Positions 1 to 9,319 of a stretch of 41,433 nucleotides of DNA are shown here, one piece after another (position 1 is the stretch's first letter; each line of letters starts with the position of its first letter). Position numbers and translations under genes: made by a program. The stretch is taken from positions 1 through 41,433 of the forward strand of contig MNYQ01000072.1 of assembly GCA_001873185.1 (NCBI GenBank), read 5' to 3'. Origin of the DNA: Ignavibacteria bacterium CG2_30_36_16 (GTDB lineage: Bacteria > Bacteroidota > Ignavibacteria > Ignavibacteriales > Ignavibacteriaceae). The notes under the pieces were generated by a model that made no database searches, was not told where the DNA came from, and worked only from the letters and a program-made list of their open reading frames with translations.

Positions 1-18
1 GCACTCCATTAGGAGTGC
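1..18. repeat. Short perfect inverted repeat at window edge
   Basis: A seven-base stem (GCACTCC/GGAGTGC) with an ATTA loop starts at base 1. It is followed by an A-rich stretch, not a T-run, so it is not a convincing terminator for a plus-strand gene. It may be the edge of a repeat or insertion element lying to the left, which cannot be judged from here. Confidence 0.5.
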
Positions 19-168
19 CATATAAAAAATAGAAGCATTTAGTAACCATATTCAATTATATTTTAATGATTTACACAAATTATTTATAAAATTAAGTTGA
101 CGCATATGCGCATTTGCGGGAATATTTTTAAAATAGTTTTCTACATCATCCATCAATCCGTTAACTAA

Positions 169-184
169 TCCGTTAGCCAACGGA
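169..184. repeat. 16-bp dispersed palindrome, variant copy
   Basis: TCCGTTAGCCAACGGA, one base off the perfect palindrome TCCGTTAGCTAACGGA found elsewhere in the window. A partial copy sits 12 bp to the left. Confidence 0.75.
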
Positions 185-517
185 CTTGCCGCGCTATGGC
201 TTTTGCATAACATCAGTTAATAATCCAATTTGGATGTTTTTTGTTGAGCCAATAGTTTTTATCAGTCTATCATTCTTGCCTGATATATCAATGATTTGAA
301 AACTGATACAGCGCTTTTACTTTTTCTTATAAACACACTTTAAATTTAATACGGGTCAGTCTAAACTGAAAGATTTCTTTGCCTTTTGAACTATTTTCTA
401 AATTTTTCAACAGCTTTTTTGAATTGTGCAGAAGACAGGAGCATAATTTGATATTACTCGATAGTTCTAATGTTCCGATATTTGACCATTCTTTTGTAAA
501 TTAGTTCATGTTTATTA

Positions 518-3505
518 ATGTCAGTTTTAGGAATTGTTATCAGTAGTAGTTATAAAATAGTGTTCGCAATAACTTGCATTTTGATATTCTGCAGAACTTC
601 ATTTTGTGAAGGCAAGCCTATCCAATTTGAAAATCTCAGATTTGGTTCTGATCCTTCAAGGAATAGTATTACTTGTATTATGCAGGACAAAGAGGGATTT
701 ATTTGGTTCGGCACAAAATTCGGGCTTATAAAATATCAAGGTTCTTCTTCAAGAACTTTCTTTTTCGATAATAAAAATCCTTTTAGTATTGGCGGAAATT
801 TTATTAGAGATATACAGGAGGATAAAAATGGCAATTTGTGGATAGCAACAAGTGATAATGGGATATCCAAATACATTAAGAAAACCGGAAAATTTGAACA
901 TCTAAATTTGCAAACCCATTTTGTCGATCGACCCAATATCAACCAGGTATGGGCAATTCAAATTATACGTAAAGAAAATACTGAAGTGTTTTTATTCGGC
1001 ACTGCTGAGGGGCTTGTTCGTTATGATGTTTCAAAAAACACGTTCAAATTGTTTGATACAAATAACTCCCCGCTTCCGGATAATTTTATAACAGATTTAT
1101 ACTTCGATTCGAATCAAAGAATATGGATTGGTACTAATAATGGAATAATAATTTATGATGAACAAGAAAATGAATTTAACACCAGGACAATACTAAGTTC
1201 AATAAAAGAATTTATTTGGCGAATACGTGAAGATACTGATAAAAATATTTGGCTCGGAACCCGGGCGAAAGGTTTGTTTAAGGTTGATAAAAATCTTAAA
1301 GATATTGAGGTAGTTAATAAAAAAAATCATTCCCTTACTGATAATCGGGTGCTTGATGTTTTTATTCCAACCGGTACAGATCAAATCTTTATTGGCACCT
1401 GGGAAGGAGGCTTAAATGTTTATAACACCAAAACAAAAAAAATGGACGCGCTTAGCCTTCGAGATGGTTTATCAAGCACAAGCATTATTAGTTTTTTTAG
1501 AGACCGTTCAGGAATAATTTGGATTGGAACAGAAGCGGGCGGTGTTAATTATATCTATCCGAATATAAGGAAGTTTCAATCAATACAAATTGCACCAAGC
1601 GCAACTATGGATTTTTTGCGTGTTGATGATAAAATATGGATTGCAACAACGACGGATATTTTAATAAAATCTGATTCGAGTAATGTACTAATCCCATTTA
1701 ATAGGCTGTATCCGGATGTAAAACTATCCGACAATAATATTCAAGCGTTAGCTAAAAACAGAAATGGAGAAGTTTTTATCGGTACATTTTGGGGAGGATT
1801 AAACGTGCTAAACTTAAAAGACAAAAAAACAACTCAACTGCTGCCGAATACAAAAGTAACCGATGTGTTGATTGACAGCAGAGAGAATATTTGGGCTGCA
1901 ACACTAAGTAATGGAGTATTTGAATTTTCCCCTTCCCTTAAACTCATAGACCATTTTACTAAAGAGAATAAATCACTTACTACAAACCGTGTAACCGTAC
2001 TTTTTGAAAGTCGGGATAAATCATTATGGATAGGCACCAATGGCGGCGGGGTTTCAATCGTTAGTTCAAAAACAAAAAACACAACAAAGTTAAATGTTGA
2101 AAATAACCTGCTCAGTAATAATTTTATTACTTCATTTTACGAAGACAGTAATGGTATTATTTGGATGTCCACAAACGGAGGAGGAATTGTTAAGTACGAC
2201 CCAAATAAAAATATATCTTATTCCTTAACTGAACTTGACGGCTTAGCTGGGAATAACGCAGAAGGAATTATTGCTTCGGACGACTCGAGTTTATGGATTT
2301 CTACCACTAACGGACTTAGCAAGTTCAATACTTCATCAAAAACCTTTTTAAATTATTTTAAAGAAGATGGGCTTCTGGATAATGAATTTATCTTCGGAGC
2401 TGTTTTTAAAGAAAACAACACAATCTATTTTGGAAACAGAAATGGATTTAGCTTTTTTTACCCGGAACAAATAGAAAATAACAATTACATTCCACCGGTT
2501 TATATTACATCAATAAATGTAGTTGCCAAGCATAGTTACAGTAATGTTGATATTTCCGATCTTAAAAGTATAATATTAAATTATACTCAAAATGCTTTTA
2601 CTATTAAGTTTGTTGGACTAAATTACATTTTCCCAAGTCGTAATAAATATATGTATATGCTTGAGGGTTTGGACGAACATTTCAGTATTGAAAACACAAC
2701 TAATGAAGCCACTTATACTAATCTTGATCCGGGAACTTACAAGTTTCTTGTTAAAGCATCTAATAATGACGGCGTTTGGAATCCGATTCCGGCAGCTTTA
2801 AATATCACAATTACTGCGCCTTTTTGGAAGACCGTTTGGTTCAAGATTTTGGTGGGCGTTTTTATTTTAAGTATAATTGGTTTTTTAATCTGGTTTAAAA
2901 TTAGTCATTTATTACAAATAGAGCGTTTACGATTGAAAATCGCACGGGATTTACACGATGAAATTGGTTCTACGCTTACTAAACTTTCTATGAACGCCGG
3001 TCTTTTGGAATACGAAAAAGAAGAAGAAAAAATAATAACTAGAAGCAAAAGACTTCAGTCAATTAGTCGTGAAGTAATTGGAATGATGAGTGATACGGTT
3101 TGGTCTATTGACACACGAAATGACCATTTGGAAGATCTCGTGGATAGAATGCGTAACCATGTTGCAAATTTAAGAATAGATACAAATATAGAATTCATCT
3201 TCAATTCGGATATTTCTGATAAGAACGAAAAACTTTCTATCCAGAAAAAGAAAAACATACTTTTAATTTTTAAGGAAACTTTGAATAATTCGATTAAATA
3301 TTCTAAATCTAATATTATTGAAATTTCAATATCCGGATCACACAGCAAAATAACTCTTCTGATAAAAGACAATGGTATTGGAGTAGCCGAAGATGATTTT
3401 AAAAAAGGGAATGGATTCCGTTATATGCAAATGCGTGCTAAAGAAATTAATGCAGAACTGCAGTTTAAGACAAAAAATGGTTTTGAAATTAAATTGATCG
3501 CTTGA
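518..3505 (+). CDS. Propeller sensor histidine kinase (HisKA_3 type)
   Basis: A membrane sensor kinase that should sense an extracytoplasmic signal and phosphorylate the response regulator encoded 56 bases downstream. The N-terminus has a hydrophobic export signal (about residues 10-30). Residues about 40-680 are two-component-regulator-propeller repeats, each carrying an IWIGT/LWIAT-type strand. A Y_Y_Y domain follows (about 685-765), then one membrane segment (about 769-795). The dimerisation/phosphoacceptor helix contains ARDLHDEIG with the phospho-acceptor His at about 813. The ATPase domain shows an N-box (KETLNNS, about 917-923), a G1 box (DNGIG, about 951) and a glycine-rich G2 (GNGF, about 965). 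There is no receiver or AraC domain, so it is a classical kinase and not the one-piece hybrid common in Bacteroides. No clear ribosome binding site supports the ATG at 518. The ligand is unknown. Confidence 0.93.
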   Translation: MSVLGIVISSSYKIVFAITCILIFCRTSFCEGKPIQFENLRFGSDPSRNSITCIMQDKEGFIWFGTKFGLIKYQGSSSRTFFFDNKNPFSIGGNFIRDIQEDKNGNLWIATSDNGISKYIKKTGKFEHLNLQTHFVDRPNINQVWAIQIIRKENTEVFLFGTAEGLVRYDVSKNTFKLFDTNNSPLPDNFITDLYFDSNQRIWIGTNNGIIIYDEQENEFNTRTILSSIKEFIWRIREDTDKNIWLGTRAKGLFKVDKNLKDIEVVNKKNHSLTDNRVLDVFIPTGTDQIFIGTWEGGLNVYNTKTKKMDALSLRDGLSSTSIISFFRDRSGIIWIGTEAGGVNYIYPNIRKFQSIQIAPSATMDFLRVDDKIWIATTTDILIKSDSSNVLIPFNRLYPDVKLSDNNIQALAKNRNGEVFIGTFWGGLNVLNLKDKKTTQLLPNTKVTDVLIDSRENIWAATLSNGVFEFSPSLKLIDHFTKENKSLTTNRVTVLFESRDKSLWIGTNGGGVSIVSSKTKNTTKLNVENNLLSNNFITSFYEDSNGIIWMSTNGGGIVKYDPNKNISYSLTELDGLAGNNAEGIIASDDSSLWISTTNGLSKFNTSSKTFLNYFKEDGLLDNEFIFGAVFKENNTIYFGNRNGFSFFYPEQIENNNYIPPVYITSINVVAKHSYSNVDISDLKSIILNYTQNAFTIKFVGLNYIFPSRNKYMYMLEGLDEHFSIENTTNEATYTNLDPGTYKFLVKASNNDGVWNPIPAALNITITAPFWKTVWFKILVGVFILSIIGFLIWFKISHLLQIERLRLKIARDLHDEIGSTLTKLSMNAGLLEYEKEEEKIITRSKRLQSISREVIGMMSDTVWSIDTRNDHLEDLVDRMRNHVANLRIDTNIEFIFNSDISDKNEKLSIQKKKNILLIFKETLNNSIKYSKSNIIEISISGSHSKITLLIKDNGIGVAEDDFKKGNGFRYMQMRAKEINAELQFKTKNGFEIKLIA

Positions 3506-3561
3506 GCAATATCCCATATCCGTGTTATAGTAATTGTTAAGTGAAACAAATAGTTTTAATT

Positions 3562-4197
3562 ATGATTTCTATCGGAATAATTGAAGACATAGATGAAATA
3601 AGAGATTCGCTGAAAGAATTTTTCTTTTTGCAGAATGAAATACTTTGCGAAATAGCGGCAAATTCTGTTGAGTCGTTTTTGCAGCAGACTAAGAACAATA
3701 CGAATTTTAATCTCGATTTACTTCTTCTTGATATAGAACTACCTGGCATTTCCGGAATAAATGGAATGTATCTTATTAAAGAGCGGTTTCCAAATCTTGA
3801 AATCATAATGCTTACGGTTTATGAAGATAGCGATAAAATATTCCGCTCACTGCAAGCTGGAGCAAATGGATACTTGATAAAAACAACTCCCTTTCCACAA
3901 ATAGCACAAGCCATTTTTGACCTTTACAAAGGGGGTTCTCCAATGTCTCCGATTATTGCAAGAAAAGTGATACGGTTTTTCTCTCCTTCAAAAGCAAAAA
4001 AAAGCAGCACAAAACTAACTCCTAAAGAAACCGAAATAGTACAATATTTAGTTGATGGACAAAGTTATTTGAGAATTGCCGAATTACTTGGTAATTCTGT
4101 TGAAACTATACGGCATCACATAAAACACATCTACACAAAACTTCAAGTCTCCTCAAAAGCAGAACTTATAAGTAAAAATTATAAGATCGGCTTATAA
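3562..4197 (+). CDS. NarL/FixJ-family response regulator
   Basis: A DNA-binding response regulator, probably the partner of the propeller kinase just upstream. The receiver domain covers about residues 1-120. It has acidic residues in IGIIEDIDEI near the start, the phospho-acceptor Asp at residue 57 in LLLLDIELPG, and Lys in GYLIKTTPF. A LuxR-type helix-turn-helix lies near the C-terminus, beginning LTPKETEIVQYLVDGQS. A GTG at 3541 would add seven residues (MKQIVLI), but the ATG at 3562 puts MISIGIIED at the usual family start, so I chose it. HisKA_3 kinases normally pair with this regulator class, which supports the pairing. The T9SS protein gene 156 bp downstream is a plausible but unproven target. 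Confidence 0.93.
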   Translation: MISIGIIEDIDEIRDSLKEFFFLQNEILCEIAANSVESFLQQTKNNTNFNLDLLLLDIELPGISGINGMYLIKERFPNLEIIMLTVYEDSDKIFRSLQAGANGYLIKTTPFPQIAQAIFDLYKGGSPMSPIIARKVIRFFSPSKAKKSSTKLTPKETEIVQYLVDGQSYLRIAELLGNSVETIRHHIKHIYTKLQVSSKAELISKNYKIGL

Positions 4198-4353
4198 TTT
4201 TTTCTGCTGTTAAGAAAGATAATCCCGCCAAACAAAAGTGATGGTGAGCAAAATCTTTGCTGTATCACATACTCATGGGATTGCCCATCTTAGGCTAATT
4301 GTTAATCTTGCCGCCGAAATATTCAATAACTTAAAATCTAACAGTGAGGTGTT

Positions 4354-6135
4354 ATGAAAACAAATTACTACGAGCGCTTTTATGCACTCCTTATTTCCGT
4401 ATTTTTCCTTTTAACGGCGGCTCTATCAGCTCAAACAGATATCACTTTTCATGTAAATGATTTACTTGCCGGTCCCGCCGACGCCAATTGGATGTTTGAA
4501 ATAGATGATGCCCCGAATGCTTGGACTCACGACGGAAGTTTTTATACTCCGGGAGCAGATCCGCAATATAGTAATTACGCTTACCGTAATTTTACTGAGG
4601 GAGGGACAACCAGCAGCGTCTGCACCGAAGAAAACACAGCAACTTTTTTAAATACCAATGGAATTACACTTAGGCTACATAGTTTTGCATTAAAAGCATT
4701 CAGGCATACAAATACAGTTGATGCTAACGCCGATTGGGCTATTTGGGGACAGGCTGGTGACGAAAGAATTTATGCCGATGGAATAGGCGAGGTTTATCTG
4801 GACGGTGTTTTAAAACTTACCGTTGTCAACTGCAGGCTCTCGGTTACAACCCCGTATCCAACAGCGGCACAATATAATGCAATATTAGGAATACCTGATC
4901 TAATAACTCACGATGTGGGTGCAGGGACAGCTGTAATAGGCAGCGGTTGGGGAGTTATTGATGCCGCACACAGCGACGCCGGTTTAGTTGCCGAACTTGA
5001 TCCCAACGGAACCGGGCAGCTTAAGTATGAACTTTCCACAATCAGTGCAGTAATTCAGGATTTATACGGTCTTTTTGATTTTGACATAAAAATAAAACCG
5101 ACATCATTCCAGGAAATATTAGGTTTTAATATCGTTGCTCCTCCCGGGGCTATGCTTGAAGGTATTGAAGCAACTACTGTTGATATTCCGGGTTCCGATG
5201 TAAGTTTTAATTTTACAGCTGCAACAAACGGTGACGGTAACATGAACACAGTACTGGCAAATCAGATTAAAACCGCACCGGGCGGTGTAAAACCGAATGG
5301 CATTGATATAATTGCAAATCAGCTTTACTGGCAGCTTGGCACCACTTTAAAAACTTTTACGGTTGATGTAACTTTTGATATTTCCGAGATACCGGGTATT
5401 ACAAGCCCCACAGATTTAAGAATACTTAAAAGAAACAACAGCGCCGCCACCTGGGCAATATGGGATGCTATCACACTTGTTGACCCCACGCATATTAGAG
5501 CGGACGGTTTAACAAGTTTTAGTGAATTTGCAATCGCCTCGGTAGGAAACAACGCGCTGCCCGTTGAGCTTATTGGTTTTACGGCAGAAACTTCAGGTGA
5601 TGAAGTAATACTTAACTGGCAAACAGCAACGGAAGTAAATAATTATGGTTTTTCTGTAGAACGAACTTCAGTTTGTTCATCAGAATGGGAAACAATCGGA
5701 TTTATTGTGGGACATGGAAACAGTAATTCTCCAAAAGAGTATTCGTTTATTGATGCTTCGACTCCGCCAGGCAAAGGTTCAGTTAGTTACAGATTAAAAC
5801 AAATAGATAACGATGGAAAATTCACATACTCGGAAGTTGCGGAAGTAACCTTCAACATGCAGCCATCAACTTTCGAACTATTTCAGAATTATCCCAATCC
5901 ATTTAATCCAAATTCAGTAATCAGTTGGCAATTGCCGGTGAGTGGTTATGTTTCTTTAAAAGTTTATGATATTCTCGGTAACGAAGTTGCAACACTTGTA
6001 AACGATGAGTTGGAAGCCGGATATTACAATATAACTCTCAACGCTAACCAGCCGCAATTGGCAAGCGGAGTTTATGTATATCAACTTCGCGCTGGTTCTT
6101 TTGTTCAAACGAAGAAAATGATTCTCCTTCAATAA
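4354..6135 (+). CDS. Secreted protein with T9SS type A sorting domain
   Basis: An exported protein of unknown function, probably delivered to the cell surface by the type IX secretion system. A signal peptide ends near residue 27 (ALSAQ). Residues about 30-400 form an ectodomain I do not recognise. Residues about 402-500 are the immunoglobulin-like module common in these proteins, beginning LPVELIGFTAE with LNWQTATEVNNYGF. The last 85 residues are the sorting domain: FQNYPNPFNPNS, then LKVYDILGNEV, ASGVYVYQL and a KKMILLQ end. A GAGGTG ribosome binding site precedes the ATG. A strong terminator follows the stop, so it is probably transcribed alone. The neighbouring two-component pair may regulate it. 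Confidence 0.9.
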   Translation: MKTNYYERFYALLISVFFLLTAALSAQTDITFHVNDLLAGPADANWMFEIDDAPNAWTHDGSFYTPGADPQYSNYAYRNFTEGGTTSSVCTEENTATFLNTNGITLRLHSFALKAFRHTNTVDANADWAIWGQAGDERIYADGIGEVYLDGVLKLTVVNCRLSVTTPYPTAAQYNAILGIPDLITHDVGAGTAVIGSGWGVIDAAHSDAGLVAELDPNGTGQLKYELSTISAVIQDLYGLFDFDIKIKPTSFQEILGFNIVAPPGAMLEGIEATTVDIPGSDVSFNFTAATNGDGNMNTVLANQIKTAPGGVKPNGIDIIANQLYWQLGTTLKTFTVDVTFDISEIPGITSPTDLRILKRNNSAATWAIWDAITLVDPTHIRADGLTSFSEFAIASVGNNALPVELIGFTAETSGDEVILNWQTATEVNNYGFSVERTSVCSSEWETIGFIVGHGNSNSPKEYSFIDASTPPGKGSVSYRLKQIDNDGKFTYSEVAEVTFNMQPSTFELFQNYPNPFNPNSVISWQLPVSGYVSLKVYDILGNEVATLVNDELEAGYYNITLNANQPQLASGVYVYQLRAGSFVQTKKMILLQ

Positions 6136-6156
6136 AGACACAAATTAGCACGAATT

Positions 6157-6189
6157 AAAAGCCCGGCAGAAATCCCCGGGCTTTTTATT
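6157..6189 (+). terminator. Rho-independent terminator after the T9SS gene
   Basis: A ten-base stem (AAAAGCCCGG with CCGGGCTTTT) with a nine-base loop is followed by more T residues, 22 bases after the stop codon. The A/T flanks could let it work in both directions. Confidence 0.9.
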
Positions 6190-6273
6190 TATAAAGACAT
6201 TTTACTCGCTTCAATTTTTACCACTCAAAGTAAAGGAATTCTAAAGCGCCTTATTAGTCCCGGCTTTTGACAA

Positions 6274-6633
6274 TTAGTGCGGTAGAAGTTTCCAAAGTTT
6301 TACCAGCAGACCCAGTTTGCACTTTAAAGCGGCTAGATAATTCAGTGTTTGTTTTATGTGCGCGTCGGTAAGGACTTCAATTGATTTTACTTCCAGAATA
6401 ATTTTATTCCCAACGACAAAGTCGGCATAATATTTATGTGGGAGTAACTGCTCTTTATAGTTAATATCACATTCCTTTTCCCGCTCGAAAGAAATATTAT
6501 GGGAAATAAATTCAAGCTGCAGCGCATCCTTGTAAACGATCTCTGAAAAACCTTTCTCCAGAATTTTATGTGCTTCCATGCAACAACCAATAATTAAGTA
6601 AGCTTCTTCTTTATAAATTATTTTTTCATCCAT
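6274..6633 (-). CDS. GxxExxY family protein, C-terminus possibly frameshifted
   Basis: A small protein of the GxxExxY family, common in Bacteroidota and often scattered as a stand-alone gene; no biochemical role is established that I know of. The name motif is visible as GFSEIVY at about residues 28-34, and the middle has the PD-(D/E)XK-like pattern YYADFVVGNKIILEVKS. The family usually ends in a LLVNFG-type strand plus a short tail. Here the protein reads LLVKLWKLLPH and stops. Removing one A from the run at 6297-6301 restores LLVNFG, so a one-base slip near the end, either real or a sequencing error, is likely. It stands alone, with repeats on its left. Confidence 0.8.
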   Translation of the reverse strand: MDEKIIYKEEAYLIIGCCMEAHKILEKGFSEIVYKDALQLEFISHNISFEREKECDINYKEQLLPHKYYADFVVGNKIILEVKSIEVLTDAHIKQTLNYLAALKCKLGLLVKLWKLLPH

Positions 6634-6722
6634 AATTCACCATCTTTAAACCAGACACGAATTTTCACTAATTCATTTAACCCTATATTTTTGTTTAGGT
6701 TTTTGAGAATCACTATTGATAA

Positions 6723-6738
6723 TCCGTTAGCTAACGGA
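6723..6738. repeat. 16-bp dispersed palindrome, perfect copy
   Basis: TCCGTTAGCTAACGGA, followed seven bases later by a second hairpin (TCGAAGC/GCTTCGA, about 6744-6760). It lies in the 217-bp gap between the CHAT and GxxExxY genes, which is otherwise featureless. Confidence 0.8.
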
Positions 6739-6850
6739 TATTATCGAAGCTTCGCTTCGATCTACAATAAAAATTTAAATTTTTGCGTAAAGTGAATTCT
6801 TTATTCAAACTTGTTTTCTTAATCCGTGTAATCCGTGTCTGATTTATTTC

Positions 6851-9319
6851 TTATCGAAGTTTTAGATAATGGAAATATGAAATCCAATAAAGATATTTTT
6901 TATCAAGAATTTTATAATAATCGCCTTTACCTTGAAGTAGTACAGTGGATGCTTCCTTTTTATATTCTTCGGGAATATTGTAGTGCGAAATAACTATATC
7001 ACTCGAAGATGGAATAAGCTGCGGAAGCAGTTTTAATGATGACTGTTTATCTGTAAAAAAATTATTTATGATCCAACTGCCGGTTGAAAGAGCCGGAAGA
7101 TTCCCGAATGACATATTAAACCCCGGCAGCGTAACCGAATCACGACTCAGTTCTATGTATGATGACGTTGGCTGCTGCATTGAAAAATAAACCGGCACGA
7201 ATAAAACAAGCTGCGAGGGATCTTCACGCAAAAGTGTTTCTTTAGCTGCGTGCGAAGGTTTAATAATTTCAGCTCCAATGTTTTCAGAAAATGAATCAGC
7301 TACAATAAATTTGCCGCCGCCCCTCAATTTTTCCTTCGTCTGATTTAATCCGCTGAAATGATTAACTTTTTTCCACTCACATAAGTACTCTCCACTGTTA
7401 GTGATGAGTGCGTGATACGGGAGATACTGCAATGCAGCGTCCTCAAAATAAGGGGCAAAGGTAATCTCATTAACATTAGTGAGTTTATTTTCTAAAGGAG
7501 CAATTAAGCGATTGTAAATACCGTTCAACAGTGCAAATGTATTAACCGTATCATTTCTTTCGATATTACTTATGAGCGAGTTTACTTGCCTGCTTAGCGA
7601 TTCCCCGAAAAGATCAAGTGTTTCTGTAAACATTTTGGTTTGCGATAATCCGATTGCAGTAATATTCTCATCCCCGCTAAAATAAAACATAACTAATTGA
7701 TTACTCTTTAGTCTTTTTTTTATTTGATCTACACCCGAATTAACGAAATTATATTCATTATTTATAAAATCTTCAAACGGATTTTTATTATCTAAATTTA
7801 ATTGATCAAGTCTATCTATTAGGTTGTCGAGTCTTTCGCTGTTCCTGTCTCCCCCGGATTTTCCCTTTTCATTTGCAATCTCAAACCGCAAATAATTTAA
7901 CTCGGCGCGTAATTCTTTTAACGAATCGACTGCTTTATTCTTGCTATCCGTTTTGAATTTAAACTCATTCAAACTATTTAAGAAGTTGAGTTTTTTTCTC
8001 TCGTTAACAACGGCAGTGAAATTTATTAGCTCACCGTACTTTTTAGATTTTAGAAATGGGATGTTGAGATTTAAAGTGGAAGCAACTTCCGGACTTAGAC
8101 AATAATATTCAGTTAATTGGTTTGAAATCTGAAATGAATGCTCTTTAATCATATCTTGAACTTCTATCATCAGTTCATAAGCATCCTCATTTTTTTTCTG
8201 ATATGAATAGACAAGCGCTCTACCGGCTAAGGCATTCATCTTGCCCTGCATAAATTGGACCTCATCGAAATAATCTTCAAGATCGGAAAACATTTCTTCT
8301 GCTTCATTAAGCGCTTCAATGTCGCCGCCTTTTCCCTGCAAAAGTTTTATCGCGGCAATTTTAAGTTTTAAGAATGCTGAGTTTAACCCTTCACCGTACT
8401 CGTCCGAAATTGCAATTGCAGCATTATACGACTTAATTGAATTATCGTATTGGAAAAGCATCCGGTAGCAATCGCCAAAATTATTTTGGATTATCCATGC
8501 AGTTGAAGGATCTTCTTTCTGATTTAATTTTGCATTGGCGTACTCAAGTGCATTAATTGCTGAATTATAATCACCCATCTGAAAATAAGAAACAGCGATG
8601 TTGTTCATAATCGAGGGAATTAATTCTTTTAAACCTGCGTTCTCAGCAGTCTCGCGGGCAAACTCAAATGTATTTAATGCATCAGATAAGGAACCAAAAC
8701 GAAGATATGCTTCCCCGATTTTGTTAGAAGATACAGCCTGCCCCTGCAGATCGCCGAGGATTTCAAACTGCTTAAATCCTCTGGAAAAATAATCAAACGC
8801 CGATTGATAATCACCTCTTTCGCTGTAAACTGAACCGATATTAAGCTGTGCAATTGCTTCCCCTTCTTTATCAGCAGAAAACTGACTGACGTTTAACGAC
8901 TTTCTATAAGCCGCCGCAGCAGCATCATAATGCCCGAGCTGCGAATAAATATTGCCTATATTGTTTAAAGCAATGCCTTCACTCCGTCTGTTAAATTTTT
9001 GTTTGAAATATTTTACTGCCAGATTGTTATAGTTAAGCGCGTTTTCATAGTTAGCAAATTCATATTCAATTAAACCGAGATACAAAAAACAATCTCCGGA
9101 ACGGTCGGACAGTTTTAATTCATCTTCGATCTCTACTACTTCGATGAAAAGATCTTTTGCATTTCCGTAATAGCCGCGGGAGTAATAATCAACTGCCTGA
9201 TTGAAATATTTAGCTGCTTCCTCCTTCAATTCTTTTGGAGATTGGCTGCACGAAGGCAGCAAGAAAAGAAAAGTTAAAAATAAAATTTTAAAATTTCTTA
9301 ATGTGCGGAAAGCGGTCAT
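6851..9319 (-). CDS. TPR lipoprotein with degenerate CHAT domain
   Basis: A predicted lipoprotein. The hydrophobic leader ends in a lipobox (LLPSC), and the Cys lies about 25 residues after the chosen ATG at 9319. Tandem TPR repeats fill about residues 30-400, recognisable from pairs such as ALNNIGNIYSQLGHYDAA. A low-complexity helical linker leads into a CHAT (caspase HetF-associated with TPRs) domain over about the last 270 residues, with VMFYFSGDENITAIGL and LQYLPYHAL. The usual catalytic ATHG His motif and SAC Cys motif are not visible; only ISHYN resembles the His site. It is therefore probably a non-peptidase scaffold. The longer start at 9349 would deepen the overlap with the upstream gene; with the ATG at 9319 the overlap is 32 bp. 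The partner is unknown. Confidence 0.85.
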   Translation of the reverse strand: MTAFRTLRNFKILFLTFLFLLPSCSQSPKELKEEAAKYFNQAVDYYSRGYYGNAKDLFIEVVEIEDELKLSDRSGDCFLYLGLIEYEFANYENALNYNNLAVKYFKQKFNRRSEGIALNNIGNIYSQLGHYDAAAAAYRKSLNVSQFSADKEGEAIAQLNIGSVYSERGDYQSAFDYFSRGFKQFEILGDLQGQAVSSNKIGEAYLRFGSLSDALNTFEFARETAENAGLKELIPSIMNNIAVSYFQMGDYNSAINALEYANAKLNQKEDPSTAWIIQNNFGDCYRMLFQYDNSIKSYNAAIAISDEYGEGLNSAFLKLKIAAIKLLQGKGGDIEALNEAEEMFSDLEDYFDEVQFMQGKMNALAGRALVYSYQKKNEDAYELMIEVQDMIKEHSFQISNQLTEYYCLSPEVASTLNLNIPFLKSKKYGELINFTAVVNERKKLNFLNSLNEFKFKTDSKNKAVDSLKELRAELNYLRFEIANEKGKSGGDRNSERLDNLIDRLDQLNLDNKNPFEDFINNEYNFVNSGVDQIKKRLKSNQLVMFYFSGDENITAIGLSQTKMFTETLDLFGESLSRQVNSLISNIERNDTVNTFALLNGIYNRLIAPLENKLTNVNEITFAPYFEDAALQYLPYHALITNSGEYLCEWKKVNHFSGLNQTKEKLRGGGKFIVADSFSENIGAEIIKPSHAAKETLLREDPSQLVLFVPVYFSMQQPTSSYIELSRDSVTLPGFNMSFGNLPALSTGSWIINNFFTDKQSSLKLLPQLIPSSSDIVISHYNIPEEYKKEASTVLLQGKGDYYKILDKKYLYWISYFHYLKLR

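Larger units (their letters stand above)
1..517. other. Intergenic region with palindromic repeat, no gene seen
   Basis: No convincing reading frame occurs on either strand. The stretch holds the edge hairpin at base 1 and one copy of the 16-bp palindrome at 169-184 (TCCGTTAGCCAACGGA), preceded by a partial copy at 157-165. A short string, TTGCCGCGCTATG, follows the palindrome and recurs at about 27836. The rest is AT-rich with no structure I recognise. The promoter of the sensor kinase gene should lie near its right end, but I could not assign boxes. Confidence 0.6.

Noticed and set aside
1-18. GCACTC/GAGTGC hairpin as a CIRCE operator
   Set aside because: The half-sites are only six bases apart instead of nine, the flanking TTA/TAA is missing, and no chaperone gene follows.
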